A DNA stretch of 64,000 bases. Origin: Nakamurella multipartita DSM 44233 (lineage in GTDB: Bacteria > Actinomycetota > Actinomycetes > Mycobacteriales > Nakamurellaceae). This document shows positions 1-8,648 of this stretch, piece after piece. Each line of letters opens with the position of its first letter. Positions within the stretch are counted from its first letter, which is position 1. A program made the translations under genes and the position numbers. Under the pieces are notes generated by a model that saw nothing but the letters and a program-made list of their open reading frames with translations, searched no databases and was not told the origin of the DNA. The stretch is from the NCBI RefSeq assembly GCF_000024365.1, contig NC_013235.1, positions 2,418,001 to 2,482,000 of the forward strand, written 5' to 3'.

Positions 1-1
1 G

Positions 2-838
2 CTGGTGGCCCTGCAGCCATCGACCGGTGAGATCATCGCGGTGGCGCAGAACATCGCCGCCAATGCGCAAGGCACACCCGCGCTGACGGGGCAATACCCA
101 CCCGGCTCGACCTTCAAGGTGGCGACGGCGACGGCCGCGCTCGAACGGGGGCTGATCGCCCCGGGCCTGCCGGTCGGCTGCCCAGGTGTCTTCACGGTCG
201 ACGGTCGGGCGGTGCACAACTCGCACGACTTCGCACTGGGTACCGTCGATGCGACCGTTGCTTTCGCCCGGTCCTGTAACACCACCTTCGCCGACCTGGC
301 CACCCAGATGCCGGCGGACGCGCTCCCCGCCGCCGCGGCCAGCTATGGCATCGGACTCGATTTCGACATCCCCGGGGTGATTACGCTGACCGGGAAGGTG
401 CCGGACGCGCCGTCGGCAATCCAGCGCGCCGAGAATGGATTCGGCCAAGGTCAGGTGTTGGTCTCACCATTTGGCGCTGCCTTGATGGCCGCCACTGCCC
501 AGCACGGGGCGATGCCGATTCCGTCCCTGATCCGGGGTACGTCCACGACCGTGGACAAGCCGGCGCCGGAGCGGCCGGCCCAGGCCGCTGACGGGGTCCG
601 CACTTTCATGCGTGCGGTGGTCACCGAGGGGACCGGAGCTGGCCTCGAGCCGTTCGACGACGTTCACGCCAAAACCGGGACGGCCGAATTCGCCGCCGCC
701 GACGGCACCACCCATGCTCATGCGTGGACCATCGGCTACCGCGGCGACCTGGCGTTCGCCGCTCTGATCGTCGGCGGCGAGGATTCGATCAATACCAATG
801 CAGTGGTGGCCCGGTTGTTGGCGGCCGTGCCGTCCTGA
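2..838 (+). CDS. Penicillin-binding protein, transpeptidase domain (5' truncated by window edge)
   Basis: C-terminal part of a class B-type D,D-transpeptidase that cross-links peptidoglycan outside the membrane. All three active-site motifs are present in the visible fragment: STFK (nucleophile Ser about residue 35 of the visible part), SCN (about 90-92) and KTGTAEF (about 223). The N-terminal membrane anchor and dimerisation/MecA-like domain lie before the window. Followed 29 bp later by map, the same order as the lipoprotein PBP Rv2864c and mapB in M. tuberculosis, which makes that ortholog the best guess. The reading frame is open to the left edge, so the start is not visible. Confidence 0.93.
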   Translation: MVALQPSTGEIIAVAQNIAANAQGTPALTGQYPPGSTFKVATATAALERGLIAPGLPVGCPGVFTVDGRAVHNSHDFALGTVDATVAFARSCNTTFADLATQMPADALPAAAASYGIGLDFDIPGVITLTGKVPDAPSAIQRAENGFGQGQVLVSPFGAALMAATAQHGAMPIPSLIRGTSTTVDKPAPERPAQAADGVRTFMRAVVTEGTGAGLEPFDDVHAKTGTAEFAAADGTTHAHAWTIGYRGDLAFAALIVGGEDSINTNAVVARLLAAVPS

Positions 839-854
839 GACCACTGACGGGTCG

Positions 855-867
855 TAGTCTCGTGGTC
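855..867 (+). promoter_or_regulatory. Leaderless promoter -10 of map
   Basis: TAGTCT at 855-860 followed by 7 nt and then ATG at 868. This spacing puts the transcription start on the A of the start codon. No Shine-Dalgarno sequence is seen before the ATG. Confidence 0.55.
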
Positions 868-1722
868 ATGTTGCGCACTGCCCTGCGGCCCGGCCGGCCG
901 ACCCCCGTCCGGTCGGTGCCCGCCGCCATCGCCCGTCCCGAGTACGTCGGCCGCGACCGTCCGGCCCCCAGCACCGACCCCTGGGTGCAGACCCCCGAGA
1001 TCATCGAGAAGATGCGGCTCGCCGGCCGGCTCGCGGCCCAGGCGATGTTCGAGGGATCGAAGCTGGTGCAGCCGGGGCAGACCACCGACGCGATCGACGC
1101 GGCCGTGCACGAGTTCCTCTGCGACCACGGGGCCTACCCGTCCACGTTGGGCTACAAGCACTTTCCCAAGTCCTGCTGCACCTCGTTGAACGAGGTGATC
1201 TGCCACGGCATCCCGGACAGCACCGTGATCGAGGACGGGGACATCGTCAACATCGACGTGACCGCCTACATCGACGGCGTGCACGGCGACACCAACGCCA
1301 CCTACCTGGCCGGGGCGGTCGCGGAGGAGAACCGGCTGCTGGTGGAGCGGACGCAGGAGACCCTGCGGCGGGCCATCAAGGCGGTGGTCCCGGGGCGGCA
1401 GCTCAACGTCATCGGCCGGGTCATCGAGTCCTACGCCAAGCGGTTCGGCTACGGCGTCGTCCGCGACTACACCGGGCACGGCATCGGCCGCACCTTCCAC
1501 TCCGGGCTGGTCGTGCTGCACTACGACGATCCCAGCGTGACCACGGTGATCGAGAAAGGCATGACCTTCACCATCGAGCCGATGATCACCCTGGGCGGCA
1601 TCGACTGGGAGCTGTGGGACGACGGGTGGACGGTGACCACGAAGGACAAGTCGTGGACCGCCCAGTTCGAGCACACCCTGGTGGTCACCGACACCGGCGC
1701 GGAGATCCTGACCCTGCCCTGA
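868..1722 (+). CDS. map: Methionine aminopeptidase, type I
   Basis: Removes the initiator methionine from nascent proteins; cytosolic metalloenzyme. 284 aa. The five metal ligands are visible: D130, D141, H204, E237 and E268, with the [13 protein letters not shown] and FEHT motifs. A Pro-rich N-terminal extension of about 40 residues matches the type Ic form of mycobacteria (MapB, about 285 aa), thought to contact the ribosome. The longer frame reaching back to 724 overlaps the PBP gene and is not used: ATG 868 fits family length and sits 7 nt after a -10 element. Ends just before a strong bidirectional hairpin. Confidence 0.97.
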   Translation: MLRTALRPGRPTPVRSVPAAIARPEYVGRDRPAPSTDPWVQTPEIIEKMRLAGRLAAQAMFEGSKLVQPGQTTDAIDAAVHEFLCDHGAYPSTLGYKHFPKSCCTSLNEVICHGIPDSTVIEDGDIVNIDVTAYIDGVHGDTNATYLAGAVAEENRLLVERTQETLRRAIKAVVPGRQLNVIGRVIESYAKRFGYGVVRDYTGHGIGRTFHSGLVVLHYDDPSVTTVIEKGMTFTIEPMITLGGIDWELWDDGWTVTTKDKSWTAQFEHTLVVTDTGAEILTLP

Positions 1723-1765
1723 CCGTCCACGCGCCCCGCGGCACCCGCGGGGGCCCCCCGGTCTG

Positions 1766-1823
1766 CCGAGTGTGCAAAAACGGCCCCCATTCCCGAGAAT
1801 GAGGGCCGTTTCTGCACACTCGG
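1766..1823. terminator. Bidirectional hairpin terminator between map and the TerD gene
   Basis: Arms 1766-1786 and 1803-1823 are complementary over 21 bp with a single mismatch (core GTGTGCAAAAACGGCCC), and an inner CATTC/GAATG pairing shortens the loop. The A-run in one arm gives a T-run on the other strand. It lies between convergent genes. Confidence 0.85.
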
Positions 1824-1828
1824 CCGGG

Positions 1829-3142
1829 TTAGTGAGCGGCGGCGGCGATGCCCTTGGTGCGAGCGGCCCGCAGCCAGCCGGGGAACTCGTCGAGCAGCCG
1901 GCGATACAGCTCGGCGTCGGTGACCTGATCGATGTCGTCGAGGGCGAAGAAGTCGACGTTGTCGACCTCGCGCCCGTCCATGTCGTCGAGCTTTTCCAGC
2001 AGGCCGTAGTCGTTGGCCCCGATGCCGACGAACTGCCAGAAGATGGGCTTGGCGGACGCCTCGCGGATCACCCGGGTGATCTCCTTGCGCTTGTAGAACC
2101 CGCCATCGGTGAAGAACAGCACCAGCGTGGCCGGGTCGCCGCGCCGGGCGGTGCCGGACAGCTCGGTCAGGATGGGGATCTCGTCGTTGCTGCCGCCCAG
2201 CTTGCGGTAGTTGATCCCGCCGTGGGTGCCGTTCAGGTGCAGGAACTCCTCCGGCCAGGTCTCCAGGTCGGCCACCCGCAGGTCCGGCAGACGCGCGAAA
2301 GTCTTGGCGTACAAGTAGGTTTCCAGGCTGCCGTCGGTGTCGAGCTGGATCGCCACCGGCACCATGCGCTCGACCACGCGGTGGATCAGCCGGGTTCGGA
2401 ACTCCTGGTACATCGAACCGGTCTTGTCGATGACCATGACCACCCGGACCCGTTCGGCGTCGGCCCCCTTGGTCAGCAGGACCCGGTGCACCTCCTTCTT
2501 GCGCAGGTCCAGGGTCTGCCGCTTGACCAGCGACAGCCGCTCCTCGCCCGGCACCGAACGCGGGCCGGCCGGGGTCGGGGTCGGGGTCGGAGCTGGAACT
2601 GCCACCGGGGCCGCCGCCGGCGGGGCCGGGGCGGCGGCCGCGGCCGGCGGTTCCTCGTCCACCTGCACCCCGTGCTCACGCACCAGGGCGGCCAGCCCGG
2701 CGGTCCAGCCGGCCGACACCGAACGCAGCTTCCACTCGCCGGCGCGCCGGTACACCTCGGCCAGCACGGCCGCACGCTCGCTGGTCAGCCCCAGGGCCGG
2801 CACGTCGATCCCGTCCGGCTCGACCCCCACGCCCAGGCCGGCGATGCCGGCCAGTGATCCGGGCTGATCGTCGGCCAGCGCGACCGTGATCGCGATCGTC
2901 TCGATCACCGCAGGCACGGCCGCCAGGTCCAGGGTGAGCCCATCCGGCGCGGTCAGCCGCACGCCGCCCTCTGGTGAGGCCGGCTGGTTGAAGAACACCA
3001 GGTCCTCGTCGGTCCGGACGAGGCGATCGGCGGTGAGCTGGAACGCCATCAGGTCGACGACTCCGGATCGGGCTCCGCGCACGGACAGGGTCAACCGACG
3101 GGCGGACAGTGGCGCGTTCGCGCCTCGACTGAGCTGCGTCAC
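1829..3142 (-). CDS. TerD-domain / von Willebrand A-domain fusion protein
   Basis: 437 aa. The N-terminal ~170 residues are a TerD (tellurium/stress resistance) Ca2+-binding fold: LSRGANAPL start, VDLMAFQL, DEDLVFFNQP, and acidic DDQP/GVEPDGID-type loops. An Ala/Pro linker of about 35 residues follows, then a vWA domain with the MIDAS motif DKTGSM and a later FFTDGGF. The Ter proteins form membrane-linked stress complexes; vWA partners are usually encoded separately (TerY, TerF types). Start chosen at GTG 3142 because VTQLSRGANAPL aligns with the canonical TerD N-terminus; an in-frame TTG at 3181 would add 13 unrelated residues. No other ter genes are next to it. Exact substrate or partner unknown. 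Confidence 0.85.
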   Translation of the reverse strand: MTQLSRGANAPLSARRLTLSVRGARSGVVDLMAFQLTADRLVRTDEDLVFFNQPASPEGGVRLTAPDGLTLDLAAVPAVIETIAITVALADDQPGSLAGIAGLGVGVEPDGIDVPALGLTSERAAVLAEVYRRAGEWKLRSVSAGWTAGLAALVREHGVQVDEEPPAAAAAPAPPAAAPVAVPAPTPTPTPAGPRSVPGEERLSLVKRQTLDLRKKEVHRVLLTKGADAERVRVVMVIDKTGSMYQEFRTRLIHRVVERMVPVAIQLDTDGSLETYLYAKTFARLPDLRVADLETWPEEFLHLNGTHGGINYRKLGGSNDEIPILTELSGTARRGDPATLVLFFTDGGFYKRKEITRVIREASAKPIFWQFVGIGANDYGLLEKLDDMDGREVDNVDFFALDDIDQVTDAELYRRLLDEFPGWLRAARTKGIAAAAH

Positions 3143-3394
3143 CGGCCCAGCGTGACATACGCCCCGGCCGGCCGACGGCAACGTCCGCTACGACCGTTAG
3201 TTTCACAACGCAGACACCCGGGGCCGCGACGAGCAAGCTCAGGACCAGAGCGGTTCGGACGCCCCGATCGCCACAACTGAACAAGAGCCGGTCGACACGC
3301 CGTTCGTCCGGACGACATTGCGAAGAACCCCGGATCCGCACGCCGCGCCCCGGGGTTCTTGCCTGTCCGGGCCCGGACGGCGGGTCGCCCTGGT

Positions 3395-3406
3395 TAGGAT
3401 TCGCCG
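3395..3406 (+). promoter_or_regulatory. Leaderless promoter -10 of the SARP-FHA gene
   Basis: TAGGAT at 3395-3400, then 6 nt, then GTG at 3407. There is no ribosome-binding site, so a leaderless transcript is likely. Confidence 0.55.
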
Positions 3407-4564
3407 GTGACGCCCCCGCACCCCGGCCCGCCCGAGGCCGGTGGCGTGTCCCCGACGCTGGACGTGCGACTGCTCGGACCGCTGGAGCTGCGCCTGGACG
3501 GCCGGCCGATCCCGTTGCCGGGCGGCAAACCCAAGGCCGTGCTGGCCGGGTTGCTGGTCAGCCGCAATCGCGTGGTGCCGGCCGACTCTTTGGCCGACGC
3601 GATCTGGGACGGTGAGGTGCCGGCCAACTTCCTGGCCACCCTGCAGGTCCACGTGTCCGCCCTGCGCCGGGCGCTGCGCCCGGTGTCCGACCCGGGGCTG
3701 CTGACCGTCACCACCCAGTCGCCCGGCTACCGCGTCGTCGTCGACGACGCACTGGTCGACGTCGGCCGGTTCGGCCGGTGGGCGCGGGCCGGCAGCGACC
3801 TGCTGACCGCCCGCCGCTACGCCGAGGCGGCCGACCGGCTACGGGCCGCCCTGGCCGAGTGGTCCGGGTCCGCGCTGGCCGACCTGCAGGGCCTGCGGTT
3901 CGCCGACGACTTCGCCGCCGCCGTGGAGGAGGAGCGGCTGGTCGCGTTGCAGGCCCGGATCGAGGCCGACCTGGCCTGCGGGATGGAGTCGGCGGTGGTC
4001 GGCGAACTGGTCACCCTCACCGGCCAGTACCCGTTGCGCGAGCCGTTCTGGATCCAGCTGATCACTGCCCTGTATCGCTCGGGCCGGCAGGCGGACGCGC
4101 TGGACGCGGCCCGCCGCATCCGGACCCTGCTCGACGACGAACTCGGCATCGATCCCAGCCCGGCGCTGCGGGACCTGGAACGGCAGGTGCTGCGCCAGGA
4201 ACTGGCAGCGCCCGGACCGGCCCCCGTGCCGTCGATGCAGCGCACCGTGGCCGAGACCGCGGTTGTGCTGTCCAAGGCCCGGGTGCGACTGCCGTCCGGG
4301 GAATCGTTGCCGGTGCCCAGCCGGGGTCTGCGCCTGGGCCGGATGGACGACAACGACCTGGTGATCGCCGGGGAGAAGGTCAGTCGCTACCACGCGGTGA
4401 TCGGCGAATCCGCGAACGGCTTCACGGTGACCGACCTGCGCTCCACCAACGGCACCCACGTCAACGACGAGCGGGTGGTGGAGAGCCATCTGCTGCGCGA
4501 CGGGGATCGGATCCGCATCGGCGGCACCGAATTGACCTTCCAGCTCGACGCCGAGCCCGCCTGA
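3407..4564 (+). CDS. SARP-family transcriptional activator with C-terminal FHA domain (EmbR-like)
   Basis: 385 aa, the length of mycobacterial EmbR. Domain order: OmpR-type winged-helix DNA-binding domain (about 15-110), bacterial transcriptional activator domain BTAD (about 115-260; signature ELGIDPSPALRDLE), then an FHA domain (about 300-380) with LGR, VSRYHAVI and RSTNGTHVN, so the phosphothreonine-binding residues R, S, H and N are present. By family it should be switched by a Ser/Thr kinase binding through FHA; no kinase of that class is encoded nearby (the RIO kinase at 7.4 kb is a different type). Starts leaderless at GTG 3407. An 11-bp-spaced direct-repeat array lies immediately downstream, before the secreted-protein gene. 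Confidence 0.9.
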   Translation: MTPPHPGPPEAGGVSPTLDVRLLGPLELRLDGRPIPLPGGKPKAVLAGLLVSRNRVVPADSLADAIWDGEVPANFLATLQVHVSALRRALRPVSDPGLLTVTTQSPGYRVVVDDALVDVGRFGRWARAGSDLLTARRYAEAADRLRAALAEWSGSALADLQGLRFADDFAAAVEEERLVALQARIEADLACGMESAVVGELVTLTGQYPLREPFWIQLITALYRSGRQADALDAARRIRTLLDDELGIDPSPALRDLERQVLRQELAAPGPAPVPSMQRTVAETAVVLSKARVRLPSGESLPVPSRGLRLGRMDDNDLVIAGEKVSRYHAVIGESANGFTVTDLRSTNGTHVNDERVVESHLLRDGDRIRIGGTELTFQLDAEPA

Positions 4565-4571
4565 GCCGGGC

Positions 4572-4610
4572 GGTCAGCCGGCCTTCAGTCGTTCTTCGGT
4601 GAGCCTTCAG
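4572..4610 (+). promoter_or_regulatory. Candidate SARP operator: hexamer direct repeats at 11-bp intervals
   Basis: CTTCAG (4583-4588), CTTCGG (4594-4599) and CTTCAG (4605-4610) are spaced exactly 11 bp. A degenerate fourth copy, GGTCAG (4572-4577), is in phase. SARP/OmpR-type proteins bind tandem half-sites at one helical turn, so this fits a target of the adjacent SARP-FHA regulator. It lies 64 bp upstream of the ATG of the secreted-protein gene. Confidence 0.65.
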
Positions 4611-4673
4611 TGGGGCGGCCGATCCTTTGTTCAGCAGATCGAACAACCAGGATCCCGCCCCCAGGAGGACACC

Positions 4674-5150
4674 ATGGCCACCACCGCCCGCACCTTGATC
4701 CGCCGCCTCGCCGGACTCGTCGTGGCCACCGCCGCGATGTTTCTCGGCTTCGCGATCGTCGGTTCGGTCGGCGCCGCGAACGCCGATACCGTCGCCGGTA
4801 ACACCGTGTTCGGCACCACCGTGGAATGCGGGGGCGACTCGCTGGTGTTCACCAGCACCTCGGACGCCGACTCGGGCAGCTTCGCCAAGATCTGGGTCTG
4901 GGACTCCTACACCGAGCAGTGGGTGACCGACGGCTACTGGGTCGAGGCCGACTACTACGCCTCGTACAACATCTCGGACCTGACGTTCGACCCCGGCTAC
5001 TACATGGTCTACGTGCAGTACGCCCAGTGGAACGGCTACGACTTCGACTTCAGCGGTGAGTACATCGACACCTACGAGCAGTACTACACCTACTCCGACC
5101 ACCAGGCCGAGTCCTTCTGCTACATGGGCAACGACCTGACCGAGTACTGA
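4674..5150 (+). CDS. Small secreted Tyr-rich protein, unknown function
   Basis: 158 aa. Start at ATG 4674 with a strong AGGAGG at 4663-4668. Residues 1-37 form a classical Sec signal peptide (RTLIRRLAG, hydrophobic core, cleavage after AANA, residue 37). The mature ~121 residues are acidic and hold 17 tyrosines plus several Trp, in strand-like alternation (for example DGYWVEADYYASYN, GYYMVYVQYAQW), and only two Cys (52 and 149) that could form a terminal disulfide. It looks like a small beta-sandwich exported domain. No family recognised. It sits directly after the SARP-FHA gene with the phased repeats in between, suggesting it is that regulator's target. Confidence 0.8.
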   Translation: MATTARTLIRRLAGLVVATAAMFLGFAIVGSVGAANADTVAGNTVFGTTVECGGDSLVFTSTSDADSGSFAKIWVWDSYTEQWVTDGYWVEADYYASYNISDLTFDPGYYMVYVQYAQWNGYDFDFSGEYIDTYEQYYTYSDHQAESFCYMGNDLTEY

Positions 5151-5175
5151 TCCGCACCCTTGCCCACCATCGCGG

Positions 5176-5208
5176 CGAGCCCCGGCCGGGACACCCGGCC
5201 GGGGCTCG
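5176..5208. terminator. Hairpin terminator after the secreted-protein gene
   Basis: Perfect 15-bp stem (5176-5190 with 5194-5208, arm CGAGCCCCGGCCGGG) and a 3-nt loop. It lies between convergent genes; there is no T-run. Confidence 0.75.
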
Positions 5209-5251
5209 TCGTCGTCGGTCCCGGCGATCCGGGCTGGACCGACGCGGTGGG

Positions 5252-6661
5252 TCAGCCGGTCGGCCTGGGCAGGGCCAGCAACGCGTTCTCGATCACCTCG
5301 GGCAGCGCCGGGTGGATCCAGTACTGGCCGCGGGCCACGTCGTGCGCCCGCTGTCCGAACGACATCGCTTGCACCAGGGGCTGAATCACCGTCGCGGCCT
5401 CGGGCCCGATGACGTGCGCGCCCAGCAGCAGGCCGGTCCTGGGGTCGGCCAGCACCTTGGCGAATCCGGTGGTGTCCTCCCGGGCCCAGCCGGCGGCGGT
5501 GCCGCCGTAGTCGCGGCGGCCGACGACGTACTCGACGCCCTGCTCCCGGGCCTGCTGCTCGGTCAGGCCGACCGCGGCGATCTGCGGTTCGGTGAAGACG
5601 GCCGCCGGGACGAAGCGGTGGTCGGTGGTGATCCGGTCGTCCGGGTGGTTCAGGTTGTGCCGGACCACCCGGGCCTCGTGGTTGGCCACGTGCTTGAGCG
5701 CGTACGGCGAGCTCAGATCGCCCAACGCGTAGATGCCCGGGACGACCGTCTCCTGGTACTCGTCGACGACCACGCGGCTCTGCTCGTTCACGGTGACGCC
5801 GGTGGCCGGCAGGTTGAGCAGGTCCGAGTTCGGACGGCGGCCGGTCGCCAGCAACAGCACGTCGGCATCAACGGTCGCCTCGCCGTACGGGCCTTCCAGG
5901 AACACCCGGACGCCCTGCCCGTCGAGCGGTTTGATGCCGCAGATCTCGGTGTCCCGGCGCAGGTCGTAGCGGGCCCGGACGTGATCGGTGAACGTGGTTG
6001 CGACGTCCTCGTCGTGGTGACGCAGCAGCCGGGAGCCGCGGACCACCTGGGTCACCCGGGAGCCGAAGGCGTCGAAGACGTGGGCGAACTCGGCGGCGAT
6101 GTAGCCACCGCCGATGATCACGATCCGATCCGGCCGTTGGGCGATGCGCATGATCGTGTCCGAGGTGTGCACCACACCCTCGCCGACGATCTCCTCGTCC
6201 AGCCCGGGGATGTCGGGAATGACCGGGCGGCCGCCGGCGGCCAGCACGAAACGGTCGGCGGTGAGGTCGACCCGGCCGCCCGCGGTCAGGTCCACCGCCA
6301 TGGATTTGACGCCGGTGAACCGGGCGATGCCCGTCAGCATCTCCAGGTTCGGCCACTTGTCGCCCTGCCGGTACTCCAGCCCGTGGGCGGAGATCTCGTC
6401 GGTCCGGCTGAAGATCCGGTCCCGCAGCACCGCCCAGTCGACCGGCGCGACCGTGGCCTTGAGCCCCAGCCGGTCGGCCCGGGTGACCGCGTCGGCCAGG
6501 TCGGCCGGGTAGACGAAGCTCTTGGTCGGGATGCAGCCGGCATTCAGGCAGGTGCCACCGAATGCCCCGGATTCGACCAGGGCCACCCGTTGATCCCGGA
6601 ACTCCCGTCCGAGAATGGTGTTGCCCGAACCAGAACCCACCACCACCAGGTCGAAGTGCAT
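5252..6661 (-). CDS. mtr: Mycothione reductase
   Basis: 469 aa flavoprotein of the pyridine nucleotide-disulfide oxidoreductase class I group. Reduces mycothiol disulfide with NADPH in the cytosol, the actinobacterial counterpart of glutathione reductase. FAD site GSGSGNTILG near the N-terminus, redox-active pair in GGTCLNAGCIPTK (C38 and C43), NADPH site GGGYIAAEF, second FAD motif YALGDL, and the C-terminal catalytic dyad IHPALPE (H450, E455). Identity as mtr rather than lipoamide dehydrogenase rests on the GSGNTI and KHVANHEARVV style and on neighbourhood (Rv2855 in M. tuberculosis lies near proS). Start ATG 6661 is 6 nt after a TAGCCT -10. Confidence 0.93.
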   Translation of the reverse strand: MHFDLVVVGSGSGNTILGREFRDQRVALVESGAFGGTCLNAGCIPTKSFVYPADLADAVTRADRLGLKATVAPVDWAVLRDRIFSRTDEISAHGLEYRQGDKWPNLEMLTGIARFTGVKSMAVDLTAGGRVDLTADRFVLAAGGRPVIPDIPGLDEEIVGEGVVHTSDTIMRIAQRPDRIVIIGGGYIAAEFAHVFDAFGSRVTQVVRGSRLLRHHDEDVATTFTDHVRARYDLRRDTEICGIKPLDGQGVRVFLEGPYGEATVDADVLLLATGRRPNSDLLNLPATGVTVNEQSRVVVDEYQETVVPGIYALGDLSSPYALKHVANHEARVVRHNLNHPDDRITTDHRFVPAAVFTEPQIAAVGLTEQQAREQGVEYVVGRRDYGGTAAGWAREDTTGFAKVLADPRTGLLLGAHVIGPEAATVIQPLVQAMSFGQRAHDVARGQYWIHPALPEVIENALLALPRPTG

Positions 6662-6673
6662 GCGGCCAGGCTA
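6662..6673 (-). promoter_or_regulatory. Leaderless promoter -10 of mtr
   Basis: On the minus strand TAGCCT (6673-6668), then 6 nt, then ATG at 6661. No Shine-Dalgarno sequence. Confidence 0.5.
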
Positions 6674-6729
6674 CGACGCCGCGCCGCGCCGGCCACCCGG
6701 CAGGTCCGGCTCCGGTCCGGACGGGCCGA

Positions 6730-7272
6730 TCAGTAGGCGAACGTGGGGGTGATGACGGCCCGGGCCAGCGTGTGAAAGACCAGGTTGAACGCCACCACGG
6801 TGGGGCTCGCGCTCGCGTCCGGCCCGAGCGTGGGGACGTCGACCGCGTGCACGACGAAGAAGTAGCGGTGCACCTGGTCACCCGGCGGCGGGGCCGGCCC
6901 GTCGTAGCCGGCGGAGCCGAAGTCGTTGCGCACGTGGAACGCTCCGTCGGGCAGCGGGCCGCCGGCGCTGCCGGCGCCGCGCGCCAGCTCGGTCACCGAG
7001 GCCGGGATGTCGACCAGGGTCCAGTGCCAAAAGCCCGCCGGGGTCGGCGCGTCCGGATCGAAGCAGCTCACCACGAACGACTGGGTATCGGCCGGAAAGC
7101 CCGACCAGCGCAGGGCGGGCGAGAGGTTCTCGCCGCTCGGCGCGTCCGGCCCGTACCGGAACTGCGGCCCGACCTCCTGGCCGTCGGCGATGTCCGGGCT
7201 GGCGACGGTGAACGAGCCCACCTCCGGCAGCAGGGCGTACGGATCCGGGGCGACGGGTCGATCCAGGCTCAC
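6730..7272 (-). CDS. YbhB/YbcL-type phosphatidylethanolamine-binding protein (Raf kinase inhibitor-like)
   Basis: 180 aa. PEBP-family ligand-binding fold; cytosolic, no signal peptide. Signatures: FVVSCFDPDAPTPAGFWHW (CR1-like DPDAP and HW) and VRNDFGSAGYDGPAPPPGD...HRYFFVVHAVD (GPxPPxGxHRY-like). Start set at GTG 7272, which has GAGGAG about 8 nt upstream and gives the usual VSLDRPVAPDPYALLP start of actinobacterial members; ATG 7338 would add 22 untypical residues. Biochemical role of bacterial PEBPs is unclear. The gene lies between mtr and the RIO kinase, all on the minus strand with gaps of 68 and 114 bp. Confidence 0.88.
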   Translation of the reverse strand: MSLDRPVAPDPYALLPEVGSFTVASPDIADGQEVGPQFRYGPDAPSGENLSPALRWSGFPADTQSFVVSCFDPDAPTPAGFWHWTLVDIPASVTELARGAGSAGGPLPDGAFHVRNDFGSAGYDGPAPPPGDQVHRYFFVVHAVDVPTLGPDASASPTVVAFNLVFHTLARAVITPTFAY

Positions 7273-7386
7273 GGCGAACTCCTCGATTCCGGGACGGTCC
7301 AAGTCGGTGATCCCGCGTGCGGGCGGGCCCACCGGCATTCAACCATCCCACCGCGCGGGCCGGGCCGGGCTCAACCCAGGGCTCGG

Positions 7387-8361
7387 TCAGGGCAGGGCCA
7401 GTCCGCTCAGCCGCAGCGCCAGCGTCGAGGCGTCGGCCGCCAGCACGCCCCGCCGGGCGAAGAACTCGGCGATGTTGTGGCAGTCGCGGTGCAGGAAATC
7501 CGACCCCGACGGATTGGCCACCAGGTCCACCACCTGCGGCAGATCGATGAGCACGCAACGGGTGTCGTCGACGAGCACGTTGTAGGGGGACAGGTCGCCG
7601 TGGGTCAGACCGCACTGCGCCAGGACGTCCAGGGTGCCGACCAGGTCGTGCCAGAGCTCGGTGAATTCGGCCGTGCTGGCCTGCACCGCGGCCAGCCGCG
7701 GCGCCGCGGTGCCGTCCGGGTCGCCGATGAACTCCATCATCAGCTCCGAGCCGATCAGCTGCACCGGGTAGGGCACCCGGGCGCCGGCGTCCCACAGCGT
7801 GGCCAGCGCGGTGAACTCGGCCGAGGCCCACTTGCCGGCCAGCAGCTCGCGGCCGAAACCGGTCCGGGCGGCCATCGCCCGGGTCTCCCGGGACCGTCGG
7901 ACCCGGCGCCCCTCCTGATAGGTCGCGTCCCGATGGAACATGCGGTGGTGCGCGTCGCGGAACGTCTTGACCGCGAGCAAGCAACCGGGTCCACCCGGTA
8001 CGGCGCGCTCCAACAGGGCGACGTCGGCCTCCTTGCCGGACTTGATCACCCCCAGCCGGGTGTCCCGGGCCGAGAACGAGGTGACCAGCCAATCGGGTAC
8101 CGGGGCCGGCCCGTGGGCGGCGACATCGTAGCTGGAGTAGGGACTTTCGTCGGTCGAGCCGGGCCCACCGGGCGGCGTGCCGAGGTCGATGTCCGGGCTC
8201 TGGTGGCCGGATTTGCCTTCGGCCACCACCCGGGGCGGCAGATCGGCGGGCAGCGGTGGCCGGCGGTTCCGGCGGCGGGGTTCGAGCTGGTCGAAATGGT
8301 CGTGCAGGTCGTCGGCATCGTCGAAACGATCGGGTGAATCGGGTAGGCGAAAACGGGGCAC
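7387..8361 (-). CDS. RIO1-family serine protein kinase
   Basis: 324 aa. Atypical kinase of the RIO family: a Pro-rich, charged N-terminal ~90 residues, then the flexible P-loop GVIKSGKEADV (about 104-114), ATP lysine K132 (LAVKTF), catalytic loop THGDLSPYNVLV (D256, N261) and metal-binding D273 in LIDLPQVVD. No eukaryotic-type activation loop, as in all RIO kinases. In archaea and eukaryotes they act in small-subunit maturation; bacterial substrates are not established. GTG start at 8361 preceded by AGGAG. Likely independent transcription from the 8362-8590 gap. Confidence 0.88.
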   Translation of the reverse strand: MPRFRLPDSPDRFDDADDLHDHFDQLEPRRRNRRPPLPADLPPRVVAEGKSGHQSPDIDLGTPPGGPGSTDESPYSSYDVAAHGPAPVPDWLVTSFSARDTRLGVIKSGKEADVALLERAVPGGPGCLLAVKTFRDAHHRMFHRDATYQEGRRVRRSRETRAMAARTGFGRELLAGKWASAEFTALATLWDAGARVPYPVQLIGSELMMEFIGDPDGTAAPRLAAVQASTAEFTELWHDLVGTLDVLAQCGLTHGDLSPYNVLVDDTRCVLIDLPQVVDLVANPSGSDFLHRDCHNIAEFFARRGVLAADASTLALRLSGLALP

Positions 8362-8590
8362 CGGAAGACTCCTGGGTGAGGTCTCCGGGGCGCAGGGAAG
8401 GATCAGGCGGACCCGGAGGAGGGAACGGGGGCGGACAGCGGCGCGAACTGCACCAGGACGGTCATCTCGTCATCCCTCCTTCCATTGGATCGACCGCAGG
8501 TCGACCGGTCGGGGACCCGGTTCGGCGATCGCGGTCAAGACTGCGACGCCCGGGCCGGATCGTCAATCGAATTACCGGCCCGACAGAAAA

Positions 8591-8623
8591 GGCGGCCGTC
8601 CCGGATGCTCCGGGACGGCCGCC
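8591..8623 (-). terminator. Intrinsic terminator of the thiolase gene
   Basis: Perfect 14-bp stem GGCGGCCGTCCCGG (8591-8604 with 8610-8623), 5-nt loop. On the minus strand it is followed by TTTTCTG, a T-tract, 26 bp after the thiolase stop. The rest of 8362-8590 shows no gene. Confidence 0.9.
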
Positions 8624-8648
8624 TGCCGACTGCGTCAGGGGTGGTGGA

